Origin: CAJGDV01 sp036667875
GTDB lineage: Bacteria > Bacillota_I > Bacilli_A > RF39 > UBA660
Direction of reading: 5' to 3'
Assembly: GCA_036667875.1 (NCBI GenBank)
Contig: JAVWTD010000002.1
Span: 10,920 to 74,919, forward strand
DNA length: 64,000 bases
Shown: piece after piece, positions 1 to 6,727 of the stretch
How the letters are laid out: the number at the start of each line of letters is the position of its first letter
How positions within the stretch are numbered: position 1 is the first letter of the stretch
Position numbers and translations under genes: made by a program
The notes under the pieces: generated by a model
Told to the model about the DNA's origin: nothing
Seen by the model: the letters and a program-made list of their open reading frames with translations, nothing else
Databases searched by the model: none

Positions 1-2
1 TA

Positions 3-401
3 ATGATTTTTATTTTTATTAAAAATAAGCAACTAGCAATACTTGAACTATATAATATTGCCTTAGTAGTACCACTTAATTATATTCTAAAATCAATATT
101 TGTAAGAGCAAGACCAATAGAAAATCTAGTTTCAGTAAGTGGGTACAGTTTCCCAAGTGGCCACACAATGACAAGCGTAGCTTTTTACGGTTTTCTAGCG
201 TATTATATTTATAAATCAAATAATAAAAACAAAAAACTTTATATAGGACTTCTTATTTTAACAGTATTTCTTATCGGAATAAGTCGTATCTATTTAAGAG
301 CTCATTTTGCAACCGATGTAATTACAGGAATAGTAATGGCTTTATGCTATTTACTTATATTTATAAGAATAATTTACAACAGAAAAGAGGAATATAAATG
401 A
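3..401 (+). CDS. PAP2-family phosphatase, 5' end cut by the window
   Basis: This is a membrane phosphatase of the type 2 phosphatidic acid phosphatase family, which removes phosphate from lipid phosphates such as undecaprenyl pyrophosphate or phosphatidylglycerophosphate. The three family motifs are visible: K30-x6-R37-P38, PSGH at 51-54, and SR-x5-H-x3-D near residues 94-105. Hydrophobic segments lie between and after them. Only 132 residues are present against about 200 for the family, and the frame is open to the window edge, so the first transmembrane segments lie outside. Its stop overlaps the next start (ATGA), so it is translationally coupled to the thioredoxin-like gene. The exact substrate cannot be read from the sequence. 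Confidence 0.88.
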   Translation: MIFIFIKNKQLAILELYNIALVVPLNYILKSIFVRARPIENLVSVSGYSFPSGHTMTSVAFYGFLAYYIYKSNNKNKKLYIGLLILTVFLIGISRIYLRAHFATDVITGIVMALCYLLIFIRIIYNRKEEYK

Positions 402-838
402 GAAAAACACTTATTATATCTAGCATTCTAATTATATTACTAGGTATTTATATAACAAAAAGAAAAAACGAAAATAGTTTAAACTTTACTCCAATGGAAG
501 GATTTGAATATAAATTAGATAATTCATTTGATATGAATGAAGAAACAAAAAAAGGATTTCCAATCCTGTTAATACTCGGAACTAAAACTTGTCCTCCATG
601 CCGTGAAATGCAACCAACCCTAAAACTATTAAATAAGGATTTCCAAGGAAAAGTTAAAATAATATATTTAGATGTAATTAAATATAAGGAAGCTGCTAAA
701 CAATTTAATTATAAACTTTTACCAACACTATTATTTGTAACAAAAGAAGGAAAATTATATACCGCTAAAGAAAATGTTATGAGTAGACATGAAATTTTAA
801 AAATATTTAAAGAAATGGGGTATAACTTTGATAAATAA
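398..838 (+). CDS. Membrane-anchored thioredoxin-like protein (CPPC)
   Basis: A 146-residue protein with one N-terminal hydrophobic segment (about residues 3-20) followed by a thioredoxin fold outside the membrane. The redox motif CPPC is at 65-68 and the cis-proline loop (LLPTLLF) lies near residue 110. CPPC is used by several TlpA- and thioredoxin-like reductases. The next gene encodes a CcdA-like electron carrier, so this is probably the extracytoplasmic acceptor of electrons that CcdA passes across the membrane, keeping cysteines reduced or repairing exported proteins. It overlaps both neighbours by a few bases and forms one operon with them. Partner proteins are inferred from context only. 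Confidence 0.85.
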   Translation: MRKTLIISSILIILLGIYITKRKNENSLNFTPMEGFEYKLDNSFDMNEETKKGFPILLILGTKTCPPCREMQPTLKLLNKDFQGKVKIIYLDVIKYKEAAKQFNYKLLPTLLFVTKEGKLYTAKENVMSRHEILKIFKEMGYNFDK

Positions 839-1514
839 TATCTTAGATATAATGGGTGAAATTATAAATAATAATTATCTTTTAGCCCCAATAATTGCTT
901 TCTTTGCAGGTGTCTTAACTTCCTTTACACCATGCAGTTTATCAACAGTTCCTTTAATGATTGCATACGTTAGTGGAAATGATAATAAGAAAAGAACCCT
1001 AAAAATGTCACTTATGTTTTGTTTAGGTACAACCTTAACCTTCATAACACTAGGGGTTTTAGCATCAACTTTCAATACAGCATTTTATTTTGTAGGAGAC
1101 TTTTTTTATGTAATATTATCAATCATTTGCATATTGATGGTTTTACAACTTTGGGAAGTAATAAATATAGTACCAAATAATAATTTAGTTAGTAAATTTA
1201 AAAAGAAAGGCTATGTTGGTGCACTTGTAACAGGCATACTTGCAGGACTATTTTCAAGCCCATGCTCAACACCTGTATTAATTGTATTATTAGCCATAGT
1301 GGGTACTAAAGGAAGTATTCTCTATGGAATAATACTTTTGTTATACTATTCTCTTGGACATAGCGTTTTAGCAATAATATCAGGAATAAGCATGAATTAT
1401 GTTAAATCAATTAAGAAAAATAAAAATTATAAAAAAATCAGTGACTTATTAAATTGTATATTCGGAATAATAATTTTATTAATGGCTTTTTATTTCTTTT
1501 ATTTAGGAATTTAA
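828..1514 (+). CDS. ccdA: CcdA-like transmembrane thiol-disulfide electron carrier
   Basis: A polytopic membrane protein of the CcdA/DsbD-beta family, which moves reducing equivalents from cytoplasmic thioredoxin to extracytoplasmic thioredoxin-like proteins. The paired cysteines expected for the family are C36 (in a TPC motif of the first helix) and C146 (in SPCSTP), and about six hydrophobic segments are visible. The start is uncertain: TTG at 828 has a GGGG stretch 7 nt upstream, while an in-frame ATG at 852 has no obvious Shine-Dalgarno. I chose 828. The overlap with the thioredoxin-like gene supports a dedicated CcdA-thioredoxin pair. Nothing indicates a role in cytochrome c maturation here. 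Confidence 0.87.
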   Translation: MINNILDIMGEIINNNYLLAPIIAFFAGVLTSFTPCSLSTVPLMIAYVSGNDNKKRTLKMSLMFCLGTTLTFITLGVLASTFNTAFYFVGDFFYVILSIICILMVLQLWEVINIVPNNNLVSKFKKKGYVGALVTGILAGLFSSPCSTPVLIVLLAIVGTKGSILYGIILLLYYSLGHSVLAIISGISMNYVKSIKKNKNYKKISDLLNCIFGIIILLMAFYFFYLGI

Positions 1515-1554
1515 ATTTAAAAAATCAATTAGAAAGTAGAGAAAATTATATAAT

Positions 1555-2006
1555 ATGGAAAAAACAGTTTTAATGTCAATAATGACAAAATATTCAAATG
1601 AAATATTTGATGGAACAAAAAAATGGGAATTTAGAAAAAAACTTCCAAAATTAAATGATAACGACTCAATTAAAACTATCGTTTATTCTTCAAAAGAAGA
1701 AAAATCTATCGTAGGTGAGTTTAAATCAGGTGAATTTTAAAAAAATCATTTGAAGAACTTATGAAAGCAACTGGAAATAATAACGATGAAGAAGCATTAT
1801 CCTGGTTTAGAGAATATTACAAAGATAAAGAAATTTGTTGTGCAATTGAGGTTATTAATCCTGTTAGATACAAAAATCCAATTAGTCTATATAAAATAAT
1901 TGAAAATAAACATGATTTTAAAGGACCACAAAATTTTATATATGTAAATAAAGATGATACAATTGATAAATTAATTAAAGCCACAAACTTAAAATTGTAT
2001 AAATGA
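1555..2006 (+). pseudogene. ASCH-domain protein gene broken by a single-base frameshift
   Basis: Two adjacent reading frames together give one ASCH-like (PUA-fold, RNA-associated) protein of about 150 residues. The first, from 1555, carries the signature start (M-x-I-M-x-KY...IFDGTKKWEFRKK) and runs through the strand IVGEF to a stop at 1738-1740. The second frame continues without a gap from about 1734 (ILKKSFEELMKATG) to the stop at 2006 and contains the family end region with KNPISLYK and PQNFIYV. Restoring one base in the A/T run at 1733-1745 joins them. No standard slippery heptamer is placed correctly, so I read this as a recent pseudogene or a sequencing error, not programmed frameshifting. 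Confidence 0.75.
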
Positions 2007-2142
2007 TTATATAAAAAAAGACTAAAATAAATTTGATAAATATGTGATAGAAAGTATAAATAATAATTTTGCTAATATACTTATTCAAAGTGACCATTTA
2101 AAGTAGTTTGTAAAATTTAATGTGCTTTTTTTAAAAAAATTA

Positions 2143-2151
2143 TGATATAAT
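2143..2151 (+). promoter_or_regulatory. Extended -10 promoter for the P-type ATPase unit
   Basis: TG-A-TATAAT is an exact extended -10 element. The -35 region is poor, as is usual for extended -10 promoters. It lies about 130 bases before the ATPase start, leaving a long structured leader. Confidence 0.6.
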
Positions 2152-2177
2152 AAAATAACTGTAGATTTAATATTTCA

Positions 2178-2264
2178 GATATCTTTTTTTAAAGTATCGG
2201 GCCTAAAAAGGCAGCAGATTAATTATCTGTGGGACACCAATAATGTTCTACAGATAATTTTTTT
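2178..2264 (+). promoter_or_regulatory. Structured leader with attenuator: candidate metal or ion riboswitch
   Basis: Several hairpins are packed before the ATPase gene. The first is 2178-2198 (GATA/TATC and CTTT/AAAG arms). The second is 2201-2212 (GCC/GGC). The third is 2215-2229 (CAGAT/ATCTG). The third is mutually exclusive with a 15-bp terminator whose arms are 2221-2235 and 2245-2259, followed by seven T (2258-2264). Conserved-looking single-stranded pieces are GGCAGC (2210-2215) and GGGACA (2231-2236). The alternative pairings, T-run and location before a cation pump are what a ligand-controlled attenuator looks like. I cannot assign a class. The GGGACA and GCAGC pieces loosely recall the NiCo (czcD) motif, but this is from memory and weak. 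Confidence 0.5.
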
Positions 2265-2283
2265 AGATATATGGAGGAAAAAT

Positions 2284-4773
2284 ATGAATATTGAAAAAAT
2301 TAAAGGTTTAACAACCGAAGAAGTAAATGAACTAACAGAAATTTATGGAAAGAATGAATTAACTCAAACAAAAAAAGAATCATTCTTCATAAAAATAGTT
2401 CACGTAATATGTGAACCAATGTTCTTACTTCTAATTATTGCCGCTACCATATACTTTCTTCTTGGAGAGCCAAGAGATGGAGTAATAATGCTAGTTTTTG
2501 TAGTAGCAATAATAAGTATTGAAGTTATTCAAGAATGGAAAACTGATAAAACTCTAAAAGCCTTAAAAGATTTATCGGAACCTAAAATTACTGTTTTAAG
2601 AGATAACCAAAAAATCGAAATAAATAGTAAAGACCTAGTCCCTGGCGATATAATGTATATATACGAAGGAGTAAAAGTTCCCGCTGATGGATATGTTATG
2701 AAATATAGTGGTCTATCAATTGATGAATCAACTTTAACAGGAGAAGCAGTTCCTGTATGGAAAACAACTAAAGATGATACAACAAATTACTTTAAAAATA
2801 ATTACTGTTATCAAGGAACTTTAGTTATTCAAGGAACAGGTACAATTAAAGTAGATAAGATAGGAAGTCTTACAGAATATGGGAAAATCGGAAGTAACCT
2901 ATCTAAAACAGAAGAAATTAAAAGTCCACTTCAAGAACAAACAGATCAACTAGTAAAACTATGTGCCTACATAGCAGGAGTTTTATTTTTATTAGTAGGA
3001 CTATTTACATTTTTAAACATTCCCGATCATACTTTAAAAGATCGTCTAATTGAAAGTATATTATCAGGAATTACCCTAGCAATGGCAATGATTCCAGAAG
3101 AATTTCCTGTAGTTTTAACCATTTTCCTATCAATGGGAGCATGGCGTCTAGCCAAAAAAAATTCTTTAGTAAAAAAACTTTCATCAGTAGAAACATTAGG
3201 TTCTATTTCAGTTTTATGTGTTGATAAAACAGGAACTATAACCAAAAATCAAATGAAAGTTTCTGAAGTAATAACAAATGATAAAAATGAATTAGCTAAA
3301 ATGATGTGTCTATCATCTTTAGAAGATACATTTGACCCTATGGAAAAAGCAATGTTTGACTATTCAAAAACTTTAGGTTTAAATAAAAAAGATTTATTTG
3401 AAGGTAAAAAGATTGCAGAATATCCCTTTGATAATAACACAAAAATGGTAGGATTTCTTTGGGAACAAGAAAAAGAACGCTTTATAGCAGCCAAAGGTTC
3501 CCCTGAAGGAATTTTAAATATTTGTGATATTTCAAAAAAAGAACGAAATGATATTGAAAAACAAATAGAAGAATTATCAAAAAAAGGTTTAAGAGTTATA
3601 GCAGTAGCTAAAAAACCTACTAATGAAACTCCCAAAAACTTAAAAGATGAAACTTTAAACTTTCTAGGTCTAGTAGGATTAATTGATCCTCCTAAAGACA
3701 ATATAGAAAAAGATATTGAAACTTGTAAAAAAGCAGGAGTAAAAGTAGTAATGATAACTGGAGACAATGGTATAACTGCGTCATCTATTGCAAGAACAAT
3801 TGGAATGGATAATGTAGATAACATTGTAACTGGTGACATGTTAGATAAAATGAGTGATGAAGAATTAAAAAAATGTATTGAAAAAGTAAGCATTTTCTCT
3901 AGAGTTATTCCTGAACACAAATTTAGAATAGTTAAAGCTTATCAAAAAAATGGAGAAATTGTTGCCATGACTGGAGATGGTGTAAATGATGCACCAGCTT
4001 TAAAACAAGCTAATATAGGAATTGCCATGGGAAAACGTGGCTCAGAAGTCTCACGTGAAGCAGCTGATTTAATTCTTATGGATGACAATTTCAGTACAAT
4101 AGTAGATACTATTAAAGATGGAAGAAGAATATATGATAACATTAAAAAAGCAGTAGGTTATATATTTGTTATACACATTCCAATCATGCTTGCGTCCTTA
4201 CTTGGACCAATGTTAGGAATAACACCAAACAATTTAATGCTTTTGCCACTTCATGTAGTTCTTCTTGAACTAATAATAGATCCAACATGCTCAATAATTC
4301 TTGAAAGACAACCAGCAGAATCAGACATAATGGATAGACCACCAAGAAATCCAAACTCAAAACTAGTAACATTAGGTTCACTTACAAAAAGTATAATACA
4401 AGGATTAGTCTTATTTGCAGTAGCCTTTATTAGTTATTTATATTTTGGAAATCTAATTAATTTTACATTAGGTAGAACAATGGGTCTTCTTACAATTATG
4501 TTTGGGAACTTCTTCTTAGTCTTAGTAAATGCAACAGAAAAAGATTCAATCTTTATAACTTTAAAAAAAGTTATTAAAGATAGAACATTAATAATAATAA
4601 ATACAATATTGATAATTGGAATATTCTTAGTAATATATAGTCCTATAAGTGGTTTCTTAAAACTTACAAGTTTAACCCTTAATCAAATGATAGTAGTTAT
4701 AGCTTCTTCATTTACAGCCATTTTTTGGTATGAATTAGTGAAGTGCTTTAAAAAATTAAAAAGAAGACTTTAA
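2284..4773 (+). CDS. P-type cation-transporting ATPase (P2-type, Ca2+/cation pump-like)
   Basis: An 829-residue ATP-driven membrane cation pump. Domains in order are a cation-ATPase N domain (about 1-70), transmembrane helices M1-M2, the actuator domain with TGEA near residue 155, the M4 motif PEEFP (271-275), the phosphorylated aspartate D314 in DKTGT, the nucleotide-binding domain, the hinge TGDGVNDAP from residue 563, and six C-terminal helices. The layout fits P2-type ATPases. Heavy-metal CPC motifs and N-terminal metal-binding repeats are absent. PEEFP in place of the PEGLP of Ca2+ pumps leaves the ion uncertain. The Shine-Dalgarno GGAGG at 2273-2277 supports the start. The structured leader upstream suggests ion-responsive control. 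Confidence 0.92.
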   Translation: MNIEKIKGLTTEEVNELTEIYGKNELTQTKKESFFIKIVHVICEPMFLLLIIAATIYFLLGEPRDGVIMLVFVVAIISIEVIQEWKTDKTLKALKDLSEPKITVLRDNQKIEINSKDLVPGDIMYIYEGVKVPADGYVMKYSGLSIDESTLTGEAVPVWKTTKDDTTNYFKNNYCYQGTLVIQGTGTIKVDKIGSLTEYGKIGSNLSKTEEIKSPLQEQTDQLVKLCAYIAGVLFLLVGLFTFLNIPDHTLKDRLIESILSGITLAMAMIPEEFPVVLTIFLSMGAWRLAKKNSLVKKLSSVETLGSISVLCVDKTGTITKNQMKVSEVITNDKNELAKMMCLSSLEDTFDPMEKAMFDYSKTLGLNKKDLFEGKKIAEYPFDNNTKMVGFLWEQEKERFIAAKGSPEGILNICDISKKERNDIEKQIEELSKKGLRVIAVAKKPTNETPKNLKDETLNFLGLVGLIDPPKDNIEKDIETCKKAGVKVVMITGDNGITASSIARTIGMDNVDNIVTGDMLDKMSDEELKKCIEKVSIFSRVIPEHKFRIVKAYQKNGEIVAMTGDGVNDAPALKQANIGIAMGKRGSEVSREAADLILMDDNFSTIVDTIKDGRRIYDNIKKAVGYIFVIHIPIMLASLLGPMLGITPNNLMLLPLHVVLLELIIDPTCSIILERQPAESDIMDRPPRNPNSKLVTLGSLTKSIIQGLVLFAVAFISYLYFGNLINFTLGRTMGLLTIMFGNFFLVLVNATEKDSIFITLKKVIKDRTLIIINTILIIGIFLVIYSPISGFLKLTSLTLNQMIVVIASSFTAIFWYELVKCFKKLKRRL

Positions 4774-4789
4774 ATAATAAAGTCTTTTT
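4764..4789 (+). terminator. Intrinsic terminator of the ATPase gene
   Basis: AAGACTTT and AAAGTCTT form an 8-bp stem followed by a T-run. The ATPase stop codon TAA (4771-4773) is inside the hairpin. Confidence 0.8.
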
Positions 4790-4798
4790 GTGTCTAAT

Positions 4799-4827
4799 TT
4801 GACAAAACTATTTTTTTCTTGTAATAT
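4799..4827 (+). promoter_or_regulatory. Sigma-A promoter, TTGACA-N17-TAATAT
   Basis: A perfect -35 (4799-4804) with 17-nt spacing to TAATAT (4822-4827) directly follows the ATPase terminator. It decides the start of the next gene: an in-frame GTG at 4790 would precede the promoter, so ATG 4856, with AAGGGG at 4841-4846, is used. Confidence 0.75.
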
Positions 4828-4855
4828 AGAGCCTACAGAAAAGGGGAAATATAAA

Positions 4856-5539
4856 ATGATAGATATAAAAAAAGAAGAATTAAAAGCAAAAGTTTATAAT
4901 TATTTAAAAATTTATGGAGATTTATACCCAGAAGGAATTAAAGAATTAATAGAAAAAGAATATATGAATAAACCAGAAGCAGATGTTTTCATGGAATTAT
5001 ATGCTACACTTGATTTATACAAACCTGAAGAAAATCCTTATAAAGGGATTGCTAATATAATTGAAAACAAATTTGGAGTAGATAACAATATTCTTGAAAT
5101 AGCAGGAGGATGTTATCCAACACTTGGAGAAGAAATTGACAAAAGACAAGCAAAAATTAACAAAGGAACAATAACTGTTTACGATCCATGTCTTTTGATG
5201 ACAAATTTAGGAAATATAAAACTTCATAAAGAAAACTTTTATTTTCTTGAAAAACCTGAACAATATGATACTTTAGTAGGAGTGGCACCTTGTTCTGCTA
5301 CAATTTCTTTAATAGAAAATGCAATGAGTAAAGGTAAGAACCTTTTAGTATCACCATGTTCTTGTCCTCATTTTCCAAGTTGGTATGAACCAGGTTTATA
5401 TGATGATGAAAAAGAATGGTTCAGATATGTTTATAATGTAATAAGAATGTATGATAACAATCAAGGTAAATTAGAAACAGAATATTTAGAAACAAGTTAT
5501 GATTATAGATATCCTGTATATACATATAAAATGAAATAA
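4856..5539 (+). CDS. Uncharacterised soluble protein, possible Rossmann/methyltransferase-like fold
   Basis: A 227-residue protein that I do not recognise. There is no signal peptide or membrane segment. Residues from about 75 look like a Rossmann nucleotide-binding core: a strand ending NILEIAGGCYPTLGEEI, resembling the glycine-rich motif I of SAM methyltransferases, then TVYDPCL as a possible acidic strand end. A cysteine-rich stretch follows (VAPCSAT and SPCSCPHFP). Those cysteines could bind a metal or cluster, but this is speculation. It has its own promoter and terminator and is transcribed alone. Confidence 0.6.
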   Translation: MIDIKKEELKAKVYNYLKIYGDLYPEGIKELIEKEYMNKPEADVFMELYATLDLYKPEENPYKGIANIIENKFGVDNNILEIAGGCYPTLGEEIDKRQAKINKGTITVYDPCLLMTNLGNIKLHKENFYFLEKPEQYDTLVGVAPCSATISLIENAMSKGKNLLVSPCSCPHFPSWYEPGLYDDEKEWFRYVYNVIRMYDNNQGKLETEYLETSYDYRYPVYTYKMK

Positions 5540-5544
5540 ATCTT

Positions 5545-5572
5545 AAAGTACTATAATTTAGTACTTTTTTTT
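5545..5572 (+). terminator. Intrinsic terminator
   Basis: AAAGTAC (5545-5551) pairs with GTACTTT (5561-5567) and is followed by a run of T. Confidence 0.8.
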
Positions 5573-5658
5573 ATAATATTATATAAAAATAAAAATTTTA
5601 ATACATAGAATATTTATCTAATTCATATATTTAAATGTAAGAAAGAGAGGAAATAACT

Positions 5659-5919
5659 ATGGAAACACTTAAAGTATCTTCAAAATCAAACCCTAATTCT
5701 GTTGCAGGAGCATTAGCTAATGTATTTAGAGAAAAAGGAACTGTTGAAATTCAAGCAATAGGAGCAGGAGCTCTAAATCAAGCTGTAAAAGCAATTGCTA
5801 TAGCAAGGGGATTTGTTGCCCCAAGTGGTAAAAACTTAATCTGTATACCAGCATTTACGGATATTATCATAGATGGTGAAGAAAGAACAGCTATAAAGTT
5901 AATAGTAGAAGCCGGATAG
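5659..5919 (+). CDS. spoVS: Stage V sporulation protein S (SpoVS)
   Basis: An 86-residue protein matching the whole length of the SpoVS family: METLKVSSKSNPNSVAGAL at the N-terminus, the central IGAGALNQAVKAIAIARG helix, and the end region with TDI-x6-ERTAIKLIVE. In Bacillus subtilis SpoVS affects spore coat assembly and septation, and the fold is Alba-like, suggesting nucleic-acid binding. Cysteine is nearly absent, as usual. The Shine-Dalgarno is AGAGAGG. It is a single-gene unit with a terminator overlapping its stop. SpoVS also occurs in some non-spore-formers, so alone it does not prove sporulation, but SpoIVFA/B and YlbD in this window support it. Confidence 0.96.
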   Translation: METLKVSSKSNPNSVAGALANVFREKGTVEIQAIGAGALNQAVKAIAIARGFVAPSGKNLICIPAFTDIIIDGEERTAIKLIVEAG

Positions 5920-5929
5920 GCTTTTTTTT
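5909..5929 (+). terminator. spoVS terminator
   Basis: AAGCC and GGCTT form the stem with a long T-run. The stop codon TAG (5917-5919) lies in the loop and stem. Confidence 0.8.
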
Positions 5930-5949
5930 AAAGTTAGACATATTAATAT

Positions 5950-6001
5950 AAAACCTGATAAAAATGTCAATGTTAAAAGTTGATAGTTTCTATCAGGTTT
6001 T
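5950..6001 (+). other. Long stem-loop of unknown role between spoVS and sufU
   Basis: AAAACCTGATA (5950-5960) is the exact reverse complement of TATCAGGTTTT (5991-6001), enclosing 30 bases. A short T-run follows. It lies after the spoVS terminator, so it is either a second terminator or part of a small transcript. Confidence 0.45.
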
Positions 6002-6035
6002 TATATAGTTTGGTATTCTTATATTGCTTTGTAAT

Positions 6036-6050
6036 TGAGATATAATCTCA
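6036..6050 (+). promoter_or_regulatory. Perfect inverted repeat containing a -10-like TATAAT
   Basis: TGAGAT-ATA-ATCTCA is a perfect dyad that includes TATAAT at 6041-6046. It could be an operator over a promoter for the 6.0-6.15 kb region. No matching -35 is evident, so this is tentative. Confidence 0.35.
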
Positions 6051-6101
6051 GAATAATACTTAAGACATTATCACATACTAATCATAGTAATTTTAAGATA
6101 C

Positions 6102-6130
6102 TTGCTTTTTACAAATAATTATTCTATAAT
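6102..6130 (+). promoter_or_regulatory. Promoter of sufU, TTGCTT-N17-TATAAT
   Basis: The -35-like TTGCTT (6102-6107) and exact TATAAT (6125-6130) are 17 nt apart and lie 23 bases before the sufU start. Confidence 0.6.
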
Positions 6131-6153
6131 ATAAAGCATAAAGAGGCGATATA

Positions 6154-6570
6154 ATGGATCAAAATTTAAAGAGAAGTATTATACTAGAAAATTATCAAAA
6201 CCCTAAAAATAAGGGTCTAATTGAAGATGATAGCTATATTTCACTTAATATGAATAATGAATCATGCATTGATGAAATAAACCTAATGGTTAAAATTGAG
6301 AATGACATTATTAAAGATATAAAATTTGATGGGGAAGCATGCGCAATATGCACTAGTTCGACTTCTATAATGATAGAAACACTAATTGGTAAAACTGTTT
6401 TTGAAGCAAACATAATATTTGAAAACTTCGCAAACATGATAGAAGAAAAAGACTATAATAAAGAAATTATTGAGTTAGCTGTAGTTTATGACGATATTGC
6501 AAAACAACCTAATAGGAAAAAATGTGCTTTACTTCCTTGGTGGGGAATAGAAAAAATCTTAAAAAAATAA
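6154..6570 (+). CDS. sufU: SufU-type Fe-S / sulfur-relay scaffold protein
   Basis: A 138-residue SufU/IscU-fold protein. In Gram-positive bacteria SufU binds zinc and accepts persulfide sulfur from SufS for SufBCD. The start is typical (ILENYQNPKNKG). The expected zinc ligands are C38 and D40 (SCID, in place of the usual CGD), C63 (in GEACAIC) and C124 (in KKCALLPWW). An extra cysteine, C66, follows C63. The Shine-Dalgarno is GAGGCGAT. sufB follows, separated by about 150 bases and its own promoter. The usual partners sufC, sufD and sufS are not in this window. The altered CGD glycine and the ending in WW..EKILKK are mild departures. Confidence 0.9.
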   Translation: MDQNLKRSIILENYQNPKNKGLIEDDSYISLNMNNESCIDEINLMVKIENDIIKDIKFDGEACAICTSSTSIMIETLIGKTVFEANIIFENFANMIEEKDYNKEIIELAVVYDDIAKQPNRKKCALLPWWGIEKILKK

Positions 6571-6705
6571 TATTTTATGTAGTACATTATAAATAATATA
6601 AATTATTAATGCTTTCTTAACACATTAAGAAGAATTAAATAATACTAAAGACCTACAATTTACTAAAAAGAGATACTAATTATATCTTTTTTTTTCTTTT
6701 TAAAG

Positions 6706-6723
6706 TATAATGTAAATGGTGAT
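6706..6723 (+). promoter_or_regulatory. sufB -10 element and Shine-Dalgarno; very short leader
   Basis: TATAAT at 6706-6711 predicts transcription starting near 6718, at the Shine-Dalgarno GGTGAT (6718-6723). This decides the start: ATG 6716 would precede or coincide with the transcript start, so ATG 6728 is used. Confidence 0.6.
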
Positions 6724-6727
6724 ATTT

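Noticed and set aside
875..1075. Minus-strand frames opposite ccdA, the ATPase, rpsB, pdp and other genes
   Set aside because: They are mirror frames of strongly supported genes and have no ribosome-binding sites or recognisable products.
1732..1745. Programmed -1 frameshift in the ASCH gene
   Set aside because: The run GAATTTTAAAAAAA does not place an X-XXY-YYZ slippery heptamer in the zero frame before the stop, and no stimulatory stem follows.
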